NCBI GenBank assembly: GCA_905235475.1
Contig: CAJOLU010000002.1
Coordinates: forward strand, 32,601-96,600
Length of the DNA stretch: 64,000 nucleotides
Direction: 5' to 3'
From: an uncultured Clostridia bacterium
GTDB lineage: Bacteria; Bacillota; Clostridia; Christensenellales; UBA1242
Made by a program: the position numbers and the translations under genes. The notes below the pieces were generated by a model. The model was not told the DNA's origin, did no database searches, and worked only from the letters and a program-made list of their open reading frames with translations. Positions 12,901 through 20,067 of the stretch are shown piece by piece; the first letter of the stretch is position 1, and every line of letters starts with the position of its first letter.

Positions 12901-13957
12901 CATCCCAAACCACAACATTTTCCATTAACGCAACACCAGTTGGAGCACTTAATTGATAAAAAATCTTGCTCCCACTTTGAACTGGGTCAAAAAATCTTTG
13001 TCCATCACCTTTCAAGTTAACAGAAATTTCAAACTCACCCGTTCCAAAGTCTTCGCCAATATTGTCGTGAGGGATTGTCCAGCAAACATAATTGTTCCCA
13101 TCAATTATTCTTTGAGACTTTTCAAAAGAACTCAAAGTGTCTGCATCAAGTTCTTCGTTTTGGGTTTTGTTAAAGATTGAAATGTCATAACTTTCTGGTG
13201 TTGCCACATAGTCTTGAGAATAAATTGGAACCAAAATCTCATAATTCTTCACTTCAATTCCACTTGGTTTATCTAGTATTGTGAAAACATACCTTTGGGA
13301 ATAAGCCGAATCTCTAAAAGTTTCTTCATCATCACTTAAAGATTTCACCCAAACAGAATAAGTTCCAGATTGGTTAAAAGAATTTTCGCCGAAAACATAA
13401 GATAGATTCCTTCCAACATCAAATTCTTCCGCCAAATCAATATCTTCAACATCACCAGAAGCAATTGCTAGCGTGTAGCAAGGATTATAATTGGCAATCT
13501 TAATATCACCATCGCTTTCATCAACAAACAAAACCTCATCCCAAACAATAGATTTTTTGTTGTTGTCATACCTTAAATTAGATGGAGTATCCAAAGTTAT
13601 TTTATCTGCCAAAATTTTAACTCTAAAAACTGTTCTAAGTCTAGAGTCATAGTCTGGAGTAACCAAAATTTGCGCTTCGTGAGCCTTCCCATCAACCACC
13701 AAAGCGCTAACCAAACCATTTTCATCAACGGTCACATACTCCCCACCTGAAATAACAGAATAGGTAACCGATTTATTGGTTGCCTCTTCTGGAGTGAAGT
13801 TGACCTCAAGTTGAACTTGCTCTCCTTGTAAAACAGAATAGAATGCTTTATTGGAAGAAATTCCATTAAGCGGAACTCCTTGTGAGCACGCCACCAAAAT
13901 TGGAGCGAACAACAAACAAAGAATTAATCCAAAAACTGTGTGTTTAACTTTTCCCAT
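6929..13957 (-). CDS. Giant lipoprotein with Ig/FN3-like repeats and C-terminal beta-helix-like region
   Basis: 2342 residues. The N-terminus is a lipoprotein signal peptide with lipobox LVAC (Cys24), so the mature protein is expected to be lipid-anchored on the outer face of the membrane. Residues about 30-110 resemble a bacterial Ig-like (Big2) domain (VTYSVISGGEYVTVDENGLV). About 115-1800 are repeated FN3-like units marked by a W-D/N-x-V...A-x-x-Y-x-V pattern. After about 1830 the sequence changes to short Gly/Asn-rich turns (GNGHTIHNYQV, GGIAGAIYGASVINCKNTG, GGILGFGG), typical of GLUG-type or right-handed beta-helix repeats. The start follows an AGGGGAT ribosome binding site. It heads a two-gene unit with the downstream giant protein. 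Function is unknown; polysaccharide or host-surface binding is a guess. Confidence 0.85.
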   Translation of the reverse strand: MGKVKHTVFGLILCLLFAPILVACSQGVPLNGISSNKAFYSVLQGEQVQLEVNFTPEEATNKSVTYSVISGGEYVTVDENGLVSALVVDGKAHEAQILVTPDYDSRLRTVFRVKILADKITLDTPSNLRYDNNKKSIVWDEVLFVDESDGDIKIANYNPCYTLAIASGDVEDIDLAEEFDVGRNLSYVFGENSFNQSGTYSVWVKSLSDDEETFRDSAYSQRYVFTILDKPSGIEVKNYEILVPIYSQDYVATPESYDISIFNKTQNEELDADTLSSFEKSQRIIDGNNYVCWTIPHDNIGEDFGTGEFEISVNLKGDGQRFFDPVQSGSKIFYQLSAPTGVALMENVVVWDAVPNASQYEVVVNDGDPIVVNVNRCELNSDDLDLETNNIKVRAKGNGLEKLDGAFSLVDTVKLAKVENLTATLGGGSQTILTWDDVLFAGEYQILLNDEVKTTINQTTFSFDDGIGFVEGDNIISVVAKPKQNLQEGNAMHYIESDKANLNFTKLQNPIVRTGGGELVWNQVAGATGYSLELIYSVQELNSQNGELETKQKHDVIALGAAQTSYSLANTEVVSYPAGDYKVCVRAIGDDLFVRSAKEYTTEDINNMLPFIKQEAPTSLKINGDGYLSWNNSSTFISSECDIVITVHNKANGNNTSGDIQIKVSSNKNGESLTSYLTNSGFGEYVFSVKVINNKSDVRYLNSEESEKIGFYRLNAPTGIRISNGGFAWDTLNTGISEINEQIKNKFRYVLQIGGNIPIYVNQTTIINGIEQYNTTYSLAPSDCYEGRNSVAMRAEILGGEDGNVIEIDGQRIYLLSSGYGSSLTFAKLATPSVPEVYGDFIRGSMVQGSSVYGIALTNSSGSTSYRTTDSELNGYWQVGYADLMAQDAREGKLTVAAMAYGDDEYYVNSNYSRTSLELYRMSAPTLFVDEEQYEVCWNSVSATVNSNITYASRYQLQFKINELDNWGEPIIINGTTWNTSALDYGRYKVRIQALSDRPEVISSAYSNEFSFVKLKEVDYSTLEVKNEYPYNKITWSRIYPGDENKVDYIVRVYQTLSTGGTKLISSTLVEDLGIDINPEFEFGNSHTLERCEISIQAVKAGYVKSNVRTNNFVINRLAKPTNLDVSEQDGEYRLSWIDSAGVGLYSISSNGSSIQNDVVDDYFDLSILNAGSNRLTVRAIIDASNASNLAQSNGALTLSSPESKDYFAVKLAEPVLSVSDGLIRWVDSNNTKFGYELIFYENNLLSSPEIIQLDASQTSYDMSLNSRAGVFTVQMKVLGNGENYIDSSVYTGFENPVTQLSAPTFYVENGIIKWNAINNATSYTAVVYERGNESNKFIQTDIVDCQEQNGVVKYQMPLAPLQGKTGEIRFTLQSMGTNMLSNETEWAYINSQPTAVHNVNKWAIPTGVRIVDGEITWDKISASETTQLGLPTFSYYNVLYGDQEAQSSLNEAYFDLSSRITERQTLDIKVCCVGTPNSNKDGAWINSDYTSAFSVTIAGKPILEIEDGILKWRENQDSFNYNDYEILIDDVTSAQITTNQTLLTLNTFGDLSAYSADNLAQIEAIVAMTNISSIKVRHKGVALSTVSQYGNYVNSQYSNECINVKKLADVSQVKINEDGLFEWKQQNADEELFVMIDGVEFRKITGDGEEEPNYNLTNDTFVGTLNFSKSSFENSNFSVRISYFTQRANDGSYYLNSEEKYMSAYRFSKINQVGISDDGLKLEWNYTQQSQGASNDKFIVSYKFRSPEDNALSMSSITASEPKIFTEDELMLTYNMDGTVNASVPFWNVGTFLVDIQVSSTSANVIPSEIVSSEELKFDKFAGGQGTMENPFVIQSITPTQDGFFSKSISATEQFYNIKKLQTLYFSLDEDVTLYDGDDLYVASGGIDSTRLCSNFMFDDNEFTFFAGGLYGNGHTIHNYQVYEGAINAGLFYAVYGKPVEGAGSANNNFFGRRGIINDVTLEIAEFDYGQLFSDIGFFATYGYGAWFVNCKLEMSDELKNNENHGINFSVTNAASEILYGGIVARLDSSNSYLPLEDGEDVDRKAKIINCVTDVNITLTRGSNLLNSTIRMGGIAGAIYGASVINCKNTGNLGASQIGGIVYSTFAPSLDNENGWVNVISGSTNEGKLTSYATQQVGTVEGTKSQSGGILGFGGARTFVVNCLQAGGLEVVNGIRYANNGGTTKVQAVISGIVGSRSGDIILMNCINVANRVDYNDNYVSTNDSTFYGLSAANSVIADYCYYLSDGTNYVGGLNGSERSFGVSEVDLKAGIGEGAFVSFGTINDVNNTLQYMPTSVYYPNATDPLGTLNTNLLYDSMIKELNLFYFDGTNYPILKTYTVL

Positions 13958-14340
13958 TTCTTATCCCCTATTGTTTTTATGTTTTGTATAATTCAAGCAT
14001 CTATGCAGTCAAAACCAAAGATTGCTACTTGATTTTATATTATATATTATAATATATTCAAGTAACAAAATCAAACAGATTAAAGCAAAATTCAACAATA
14101 AAGTTAAATTTTTTTAACACCTAAATGCGCTATTTTTGACACTATATTAACAAATTTTGCACATTGTTTTGAATAAAAAAATATATATTTTGCATTTTTG
14201 AACACATTTTTCATAAAAATTTCAATTTTTTAACATAAAATTTTCGCAAAACATAACCCACCATATAATACAAACAAATATATCTCGAAAACCATTTGAT
14301 TTTATGTTTTAATTGTGTTATAATAGAAATATAAATTTTT
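13958..14340. other. AT-rich intergenic region upstream of giant lipoprotein gene
   Basis: 383 bp of very AT-rich DNA with no credible ORF. Apart from the candidate minus-strand promoter at its left end and presumably a tRNA promoter at its right end, no structured element stands out. Confidence 0.6.
13985..14012 (-). promoter_or_regulatory. Candidate promoter for giant lipoprotein operon
   Basis: On the minus strand a TTGACT -35 (complement of 14007-14012) and a TATACA -10 (complement of 13985-13990) are 16 bp apart, just upstream of the lipoprotein start at 13957. The spacing is slightly short, so this is a moderate call. Confidence 0.45.
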
Positions 14341-14415
14341 GTTCCCATAGGTAAAGGGATATACCTTCGACCTCCTAAGTCGGGATTGCTGGTTCGAGTC
14401 CAGCTGGGAACGCCA
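14341..14415 (+). tRNA. tRNA-Arg (anticodon CCU)
   Basis: Cloverleaf with acceptor GTTCCCA/TGGGAAC, discriminator G, encoded CCA (14413-14415), a T arm with GGTTCGAGTCC, and anticodon loop CTCCTAA, which gives anticodon CCU reading AGG. A hairpin terminator follows directly. Confidence 0.95.
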
Positions 14416-14419
14416 TAAA

Positions 14420-14449
14420 AATCATCACAACATTGTGGTGATTTTTTTA
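14420..14449 (+). terminator. Rho-independent terminator after tRNA-Arg(CCU)
   Basis: Stem AATCATCACAA/TTGTGGTGATT with a 2-nt turn followed by a T run. Confidence 0.85.
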
Positions 14450-14582
14450 TTCAACATAACCCCAAACCAAAATAATAAATAAGATTCCCAACCATTTCTT
14501 AAACTTCACATAAATTATAACAACATTTGTTCCACAAACTTTCTTAAAAAGCCAAAACAATAAACATCAAATTTTCATAAAC

Positions 14583-14610
14583 AAAAAAATCAGTGAGAAA
14601 TTCACTGATT
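14583..14610 (-). terminator. Terminator after tRNA-Arg(UCG)
   Basis: Stem ATCAGTGA/TCACTGAT at 14589-14609. On the minus strand it is followed by seven T residues, placing it just downstream of the minus-strand tRNA. Confidence 0.8.
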
Positions 14611-14617
14611 TAATTTT

Positions 14618-14694
14618 TGGCACCCCCAGCAAGACTCGAACTCGCAACTTTCTGGTTCGAAGCCAGACACTCTATCCAGTTGAGTTATGGGGGC
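14618..14694 (-). tRNA. tRNA-Arg (anticodon UCG)
   Basis: Minus-strand cloverleaf with acceptor GCCCCCA/TGGGGGT, encoded CCA, T arm GAGTTCGAGTC, anticodon stem TCTGG/CCAGA and loop CTTCGAA (anticodon UCG, reading CGA). Length 77 nt. It is convergent with the other tRNA-Arg. Confidence 0.95.
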
Positions 14695-14861
14695 TTGAAG
14701 ATAAGGTTATAATATCACAAAAAATTAATTTTTGCAACTATATATTGCGTTTGTAAATAAATAATAAAAGATAAATTTGCAAAAATTAAATACTAAATTT
14801 TGAAAAATAACTCAATTTTTACATATTTTTTACATTTTTTAAGCAAAAATATTGCATTTTG

Positions 14862-14891
14862 TTGACTTTTTTTAAAAATTTAGTATATACT
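14862..14891 (+). promoter_or_regulatory. Promoter of small membrane protein gene
   Basis: TTGACT (14862-14867) and TATACT (14886-14891) separated by 18 bp, 28 bp before the ATG at 14920. Confidence 0.7.
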
Positions 14892-14919
14892 ACTTATATC
14901 AAAAAAGGAGTGCGAAATT

Positions 14920-15462
14920 ATGGAAAATAAGAAAACAAATTCATTCCCTTTTGTTTTCGTCTTTGTTGCAACCATATGTTTTATTCTCATCTTGGGTTGG
15001 TCTTTTGGTGCCACATCTGGTTACGGACTCATCACAGTTTGGTCAAACTTCTGTTTGTGTATATCTGCCCTACTGCAAATAATTTCAATAATTTTGCTAG
15101 TGCTATTACTAATCACAAGTCTTTGGGGTTGGGGATATAGCATGGGCAAATGTGCAGAATTAAAAATTGGTAAATATGGAATGAAAGCAATTTGCGAGTT
15201 GTTATACACAATTTTTGTTTGTCTTGCTGTTTTGGTGTTCTTGTTCGCTGCCATAGGTTTTGGAGGGGTGACCATTGGTTCAATCCTATATCTAATTGTC
15301 AGCATTGGTTCATACATTTTGTATATTGTGTTTAGAAGTCGTGGGCTCATTGACAAAAATGGAATCTTGGAACAAGTGGAAAACTTTGGTGATGATAGTG
15401 AAACAACAGTTGTGAAAAAAACAAGAAAATCCAAAAAATATAAAGATGAAGATGAAGAATAA
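14920..15462 (+). CDS. Four-helix membrane protein of unknown function
   Basis: 180 residues. Hydrophobic segments at about 9-30, 38-65, 86-113 and 120-140 suggest four membrane helices; the C-terminal ~30 residues are charged (KKTRKSKKYKDEDEE) and probably cytoplasmic. A consensus promoter and an AAAGGAG ribosome binding site precede the ATG, and a terminator follows, so it is a monocistronic unit. I do not recognise the family. The overlapping minus-strand ORF has no ribosome binding site and is a shadow. Confidence 0.75.
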   Translation: MENKKTNSFPFVFVFVATICFILILGWSFGATSGYGLITVWSNFCLCISALLQIISIILLVLLLITSLWGWGYSMGKCAELKIGKYGMKAICELLYTIFVCLAVLVFLFAAIGFGGVTIGSILYLIVSIGSYILYIVFRSRGLIDKNGILEQVENFGDDSETTVVKKTRKSKKYKDEDEE

Positions 15463-15463
15463 T

Positions 15464-15496
15464 AAAAATGGCAATAAAGCCATTTTTATTTTTTTA
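15464..15496 (+). terminator. Terminator after membrane protein gene
   Basis: AAAAATGGC/GCCATTTTT stem with a 6-nt loop and a T run. It may also serve the convergent acetyltransferase gene. Confidence 0.8.
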
Positions 15497-15537
15497 ACTT
15501 TTTTGTTTCAAAACTGTTATTATTCAACATAAAATAA

Positions 15538-16107
15538 TTATTCATTATTAATCTTTTTTGTTTTCTCTTCCATAACACCAACAAAAAAAGTGTTATCTTC
15601 CAAGTTTTTTCTAATCGTTGTGCCAGCACCAATAAAGCAGTTATTGCCAATATCAACTGGTGCAACTAAATTTGTGTTTGCACCAATAAATGTGTTTTTA
15701 CCAACATATGTTTTTTGCTTTATTTTCCCATTATAGTTTGCAAACACAGTCCCGCACCCAACATTGGTGTTTTCACCCACATAAGCATCTCCAATATATG
15801 CATGGTGGGCAGCCTTCACGCCACGTTCTAATAGTGAGTTCTTAACCTCAACAAAATCGCCAATCCTACAATCCTGTTCAATAAAGGCATTTTGCCTCAA
15901 ATAAGCAAATGGCCCCACTCTAACATTTTGCCTAACAACACAGTTTTCCAAAACACTATTAATTATCACAGCCCCATCACACACAATGCTATTTGTGATT
16001 TTGGAACCATAGATTTCACACTTCCCAAGAGTTGCATTTTCCACATAGTTGACCCCAACAAGTTTTGCTTCTTTTGATATTTTGTTATTTCCACTCAAAT
16101 AATTCAT
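15538..16107 (-). CDS. Stand-alone GlmU-type left-handed beta-helix acetyltransferase domain
   Basis: 189 residues made almost wholly of hexapeptide repeats. It matches the C-terminal half of GlmU (glucosamine-1-phosphate N-acetyltransferase): GPFAYLR, IGDFVEVKNS, a His-containing KAAHHAYIGDA segment corresponding to the catalytic His region, VGCGTVFANYNGK and FIGANTNLVAPV. The N-terminal uridylyltransferase domain of normal ~450-aa GlmU is absent, and the ORF begins cleanly, so it is not obviously a truncation at this locus. It may acetylate an amino-sugar phosphate or act with a separate uridylyltransferase. No sugar genes are adjacent. Confidence 0.8.
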   Translation of the reverse strand: MNYLSGNNKISKEAKLVGVNYVENATLGKCEIYGSKITNSIVCDGAVIINSVLENCVVRQNVRVGPFAYLRQNAFIEQDCRIGDFVEVKNSLLERGVKAAHHAYIGDAYVGENTNVGCGTVFANYNGKIKQKTYVGKNTFIGANTNLVAPVDIGNNCFIGAGTTIRKNLEDNTFFVGVMEEKTKKINNE

Positions 16108-16178
16108 ATATTTTTATATGCCAAAATAAAAAAAGTTGTTTAAATTGTTATATTTTTTATTTTGAGTGCATTTTTTTA

Positions 16179-16207
16179 TTGATTATTTTATTCCATTCTG
16201 GTATAAT
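16179..16207 (+). promoter_or_regulatory. Promoter of ABC exporter operon
   Basis: TTGATT (16179-16184) and a perfect TATAAT (16202-16207), 17 bp apart. A transcript from here would have a leader of about 180 nt containing the palindromes at 16232-16344. Confidence 0.6.
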
Positions 16208-16344
16208 GCTTCAAACCATAGAAGCATTTCATTATAATGTTTCACATTATAAAAGTTTTGTTGTAATGTTTAATGTTATAAAGTATCATTATGTAAGATA
16301 GTTTATATCACAAAAAGGTTTTATTATAATGTTTTTCATTATAA
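16205..16344 (+). promoter_or_regulatory. Cluster of palindromes between promoter and ABC exporter genes
   Basis: There is a hairpin AATGCTTC-N8-GAAGCATT (16205-16228). Three 21-bp dyads of the form TTATAATG-N5-CATTATAA follow at 16232-16252 (perfect), 16261-16281 (imperfect) and 16324-16344 (perfect). They sit downstream of the predicted start site, so they could be repressor operators or RNA hairpins. No regulator gene is adjacent. Confidence 0.6.
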
Positions 16345-16394
16345 AGAATTTCGTTTTCCATTAAAATTAAAAACTAAAAATTTAAGGGGTTAAA

Positions 16395-18119
16395 ATGTTT
16401 AAATTATTAAAATATATGACAGGTAAGGAATGGTTGCAATTTTGTCTTATTATTGTGTTTGTTGCCTGTGATGCGTTTTTTACAATACAACTTCCAGAAA
16501 GTATGGCACAAGTTATTTTTATGGTTCGAACAAGTGCCCCAATTTCTGAAATTGCAATAGAAGGGCTTATTATGCTGGCATATGCGTTTGGCTCACTATT
16601 AAGTGTTGTGCTCGCAGGATATTTTTCCGCAAGAGTTAGTGCAAAACTTTGTCAAACAATTAGAGCCAATCTCTACACCAAAGTTGGAAACCTTTCCATG
16701 AACGAAATTAACAAGTTTTCAACAGCCAGTTTAATCACAAGGTCCACAAATGACATCACACAACTTCAACAAACTTATGCAATATCTTTTAGACTTTTGT
16801 TCACAGCACCAATTCTTGCAATTTTTGCAATCATTAAAATTGTTGGCAAGAGTTGGCAACTTTCTTTAACAACTGCTGGATTTATCCTACTTCTCACCGC
16901 ACTATTTATTGGAATTATGTTCTTTGTGTTCCCAAAATTCAAGGTAATGCAAAAACGAGTTGATAATCTCAACCTTCAAACAAGAGAAAATCTAACTGGA
17001 ATAAAAGTTATTCGTGCCTACAACGCACAAGAAAAACAAGCAAAAAAGTTTGAAAAAGCAAATAAAGACTTTTATGATATTAATATATTTTTAAACAAAA
17101 CAATGGCAGTTTTGTCACCCTTTATGGGGCTTATTATGAATGGATTATCTCTAACACTCGTTTGGCTTAGCGCATATTTAATTGGTCAAGGCAGTTTGTT
17201 TGTTGAAGACATGATGGAATTTACGCAATATAGCACAATTTTAATGACAAGCATAACAATGCTTTCAATGATGTTCTTAATTCTTCCAAGAGCCAATGTT
17301 TGTGCAAAAAGAGTTAGGGAAGTTTTGGAATGTGAATCAAGCATTATAGACGGAACAAAAACTGATGTTAAAGACATTGGAACAATAGAATTTAAAGATG
17401 TTAGTTTTGCATATCCAGAAGCAAGTGAAGAAGCATTAACAAACATCAATTTCAAACTAGAAAAAGGCAAAACACTTGCAATCATTGGTTCAACTGGAAG
17501 TGGAAAATCAACCATCTTAAACCTTATTATGCGTTTTTATGATGCAACTTCTGGCGAGATTTTAATTGATGGAACAAACATAAAAGACATAAAACTTGAA
17601 TCGCTTTATAACAAAATTGGCTATGCCCCACAAAAAAGTGCAATCTTTTCTGGAACAGTTAAACAAAACATTGGCTATGGTATGGATGAAACAGAACATG
17701 AGCAAGATGTTCAAAAAGCTTTGCAAGTTAGCCAATCCAAAGAGTTTGTTGACAAACTTGAAAACGGCATCGACAGCCAGATTAGTCAAGGCGGAAACAA
17801 TGTTTCAGGTGGTCAAAAACAAAGAATCACAATCGCAAGAGCACTTGCAAGAAATAATGAATTCTTGCTTTTAGATGACAGCCTTTCTGCTCTAGACTTT
17901 TTAACAGATAAAAAATTAAGAAAAGAGTTAAACAAAGAATATAAAGACACCACTAAAATTATTGTTGCTCAACGAGTTGGCTCCATTATGGATGCAGACA
18001 ATATTATTGTGCTAGACAACGGAAAAATCGTTGGGCAAGGCAAGCATTCTGACCTTTTATCTTCTTGCCAAATCTATCGTGAAATTGCCTACTCTCAACT
18101 GAATAAGGAGGAATTATAA
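16395..18119 (+). CDS. ABC exporter half-transporter, degenerate-site subunit
   Basis: 574 residues: six-helix exporter membrane domain (about 1-310) and nucleotide-binding domain (about 335-574). Walker A GSTGSGKST (~364) and signature VSGGQKQR (~470) are canonical. Walker B reads LLLDDS, with Asp in place of the catalytic Glu, and the H-loop His is Gln (VAQRVGS, ~525). This is the pattern of the non-hydrolytic site in heterodimeric exporters such as BmrCD or TM287/288. It ends 1 bp before its partner gene starts. Substrate unknown; drugs, lipids or peptides are typical. Ribosome binding site AAGGGG. Confidence 0.9.
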   Translation: MFKLLKYMTGKEWLQFCLIIVFVACDAFFTIQLPESMAQVIFMVRTSAPISEIAIEGLIMLAYAFGSLLSVVLAGYFSARVSAKLCQTIRANLYTKVGNLSMNEINKFSTASLITRSTNDITQLQQTYAISFRLLFTAPILAIFAIIKIVGKSWQLSLTTAGFILLLTALFIGIMFFVFPKFKVMQKRVDNLNLQTRENLTGIKVIRAYNAQEKQAKKFEKANKDFYDINIFLNKTMAVLSPFMGLIMNGLSLTLVWLSAYLIGQGSLFVEDMMEFTQYSTILMTSITMLSMMFLILPRANVCAKRVREVLECESSIIDGTKTDVKDIGTIEFKDVSFAYPEASEEALTNINFKLEKGKTLAIIGSTGSGKSTILNLIMRFYDATSGEILIDGTNIKDIKLESLYNKIGYAPQKSAIFSGTVKQNIGYGMDETEHEQDVQKALQVSQSKEFVDKLENGIDSQISQGGNNVSGGQKQRITIARALARNNEFLLLDDSLSALDFLTDKKLRKELNKEYKDTTKIIVAQRVGSIMDADNIIVLDNGKIVGQGKHSDLLSSCQIYREIAYSQLNKEEL

Positions 18120-18120
18120 T

Positions 18121-19953
18121 ATGAGCGAAAAACAACAAAACAATCCTCCAAGACACGGCAATAGAAACGCTATGGGAAGCATGGTGGGAGGAGCAAAAGC
18201 AAAAGACTTTAAAAAAGGCTTGAAACGATTTTTAAAATATTTAGCACCTTTCTATGTTGGACTTATTTTTTCAATTATTTTTGCAATTAGTGGAACAGTT
18301 TGTTCAATTTTGGGACCAAAACTTTTGGGAGACATCACTGACGTTGCCTCAACCCCAATGTATGGAATTCCAATCAATTATTCAAAAGTGACCTATTTGG
18401 GAATTTGGTTAGTTTGTCTATACTCATGTGCAGCACTTTTTGAATATTTGCAGAACTATATCACTGGTGTTATTTCAGCCAAAATTGGTCGAAAAATGCG
18501 AAGTGAAATAAGTCAAAAAATTGATAGATTACCACTTAAATATTACGACAAAAAAAGTTATGGCGACACACTATCTAGAATCACCAACGATGTTGACACA
18601 ATTGTTCAAAGCGTGAACCAAAGTTTGGGGCAAATTATTTCAGCCCTCACAACAGTTGTGGGAATTATTATAATTATGTTCGTCATTAGCTGGCAACTTG
18701 CACTTGTTTCTCTAATTTGTGTTCCCCTTGGCTTTTTATTTGTGTTCTTTATTGTTAAAAAATCACAAAAATACTATAAAATTCAACAAAAAACTTTGGG
18801 AGAACTTGATGGCCACATTGAAGAAGTTTATTCTAACCTCAACATTGTGAAAGCCTACAACGGAACTCAAAAAGAATCACAAAAGTTTGAAAGTTTAAAC
18901 AACACACTATATAAATCTGGTTACAAAAACCAATTTTTTGGAAGCATTATGATGCCACTTATGCAATTCACTGGAAACTTTGGCTTTATTGCTGTTACAA
19001 TTGTTGGTGGAATTTTGGCAGTTAATGGTGCTGTTTCTATTGGTGCAATTATGTCATTTATTTTATATGTTAGAATTTTCTCAAGGCCACTTCAATCAAT
19101 TGCATCAATTGCCAGCGTTTTACAATCAACGGTTGCCGCCTCTGAAAGAGTTTTTGAATTTTTGGATGAAGAAGAAATTCCAAAAGAAAAAGAATGCCTA
19201 AAAGTTCTTTCAAATCCAGAAGGAAACATTTCATTTAAGAACGTTAAATTTGGTTATGATGAAAATAAAACGGTTATTAAAGACTTTTGTTTAGAGGTTA
19301 AAGCAGGACAAAAAGTTGCAATTGTTGGGCACACCGGGGCTGGAAAAACCACTATTGTAAACCTCCTTGAAAGATTTTATGAACTAGATGATGGAGATAT
19401 TTTGATTGATGGAGTTTCCATTAAAGAAATGTCACGAAAAGATGTAAGAACACTTTTTGGAATGGTTTTGCAAGACACTTGGCTTTTTGAGGGAACAATT
19501 AATGAAAATCTTCGTTTTGGAAATGATAATGCGAGCGATGAAGAAATCATTCAAGCCACAAAAGATGCTGGAATATACGACTTTATTGAAAAACTTCCAA
19601 ACAAATTTGAAAGCACAATATCAGAAAACACAAACATCAGCCAAGGGCAAAAACAACTTCTAACCATCTCTAGAGCAATGATACAAAATGCGCCAATGAT
19701 GATTTTAGATGAAGCAACAAGTTCAGTTGACACAAGAACAGAAACCCTCATTCAACAAGCCATGGACAAATTAAGCAAAAACAAAACAAGTTTTGTGATT
19801 GCTCATAGGCTTTCAACAATCAAAAATGCAGATATTATTTTGGTTATGGAAAACGGAGATGTTGTTGAAAAAGGAAATCATCAAACTCTTCTAGATCAAA
19901 AAGGAAAATATTATCAACTCTACAACAGTCAATTTACTGATGAGTTAGAGTAA
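18121..19953 (+). CDS. ABC exporter half-transporter, catalytic subunit
   Basis: 610 residues with membrane domain (about 35-345) and nucleotide-binding domain (about 370-610). Walker A GHTGAGKTT (~402), Walker B MILDEATSS with catalytic Glu, and H-loop IAHRLST (~560) are intact, but the signature motif is altered to ISQGQKQ. In a heterodimer with the preceding protein, its good Walker motifs face the partner's canonical VSGGQ, making one competent and one degenerate ATP site. The N-terminal ~30 residues are polar. Ribosome binding site AAGGAGG. Multidrug or lipid export is the family expectation. Confidence 0.9.
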   Translation: MSEKQQNNPPRHGNRNAMGSMVGGAKAKDFKKGLKRFLKYLAPFYVGLIFSIIFAISGTVCSILGPKLLGDITDVASTPMYGIPINYSKVTYLGIWLVCLYSCAALFEYLQNYITGVISAKIGRKMRSEISQKIDRLPLKYYDKKSYGDTLSRITNDVDTIVQSVNQSLGQIISALTTVVGIIIIMFVISWQLALVSLICVPLGFLFVFFIVKKSQKYYKIQQKTLGELDGHIEEVYSNLNIVKAYNGTQKESQKFESLNNTLYKSGYKNQFFGSIMMPLMQFTGNFGFIAVTIVGGILAVNGAVSIGAIMSFILYVRIFSRPLQSIASIASVLQSTVAASERVFEFLDEEEIPKEKECLKVLSNPEGNISFKNVKFGYDENKTVIKDFCLEVKAGQKVAIVGHTGAGKTTIVNLLERFYELDDGDILIDGVSIKEMSRKDVRTLFGMVLQDTWLFEGTINENLRFGNDNASDEEIIQATKDAGIYDFIEKLPNKFESTISENTNISQGQKQLLTISRAMIQNAPMMILDEATSSVDTRTETLIQQAMDKLSKNKTSFVIAHRLSTIKNADIILVMENGDVVEKGNHQTLLDQKGKYYQLYNSQFTDELE

Positions 19954-19954
19954 C

Positions 19955-19988
19955 AAAAATGCCACTAAATAAGTGGCATTTTTCTTAT
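19955..19988 (+). terminator. Terminator of ABC exporter operon
   Basis: AAAAATGCCACT/AGTGGCATTTTT stem followed by a T-rich tail. Confidence 0.85.
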
Positions 19989-20004
19989 TTTAAATATTTA
20001 TTTA

Positions 20005-20033
20005 TTGACTTTTCATTTATGAAATGTTAAACT
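20005..20033 (+). promoter_or_regulatory. Promoter of valS
   Basis: TTGACT (20005-20010) and TAAACT (20028-20033) with a 17-bp spacer, 34 bp before the ATG. There is no room for a T-box leader. Confidence 0.6.
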
Positions 20034-20067
20034 TGAATAAATAAACTAACAAAAAGGACAAAACAAA

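Noticed and set aside
7407-13180. Plus-strand ORFs of 60-90 aa
   Set aside because: Antisense shadows of the 2342-aa lipoprotein gene.
15021-15434. 137-aa minus-strand ORF
   Set aside because: Antisense to the membrane protein gene, which has a promoter, ribosome binding site and terminator.
19954-20067. T-box riboswitch upstream of valS
   Set aside because: Only 114 bp, occupied by a terminator and a normal promoter; no T-box sequence seen.
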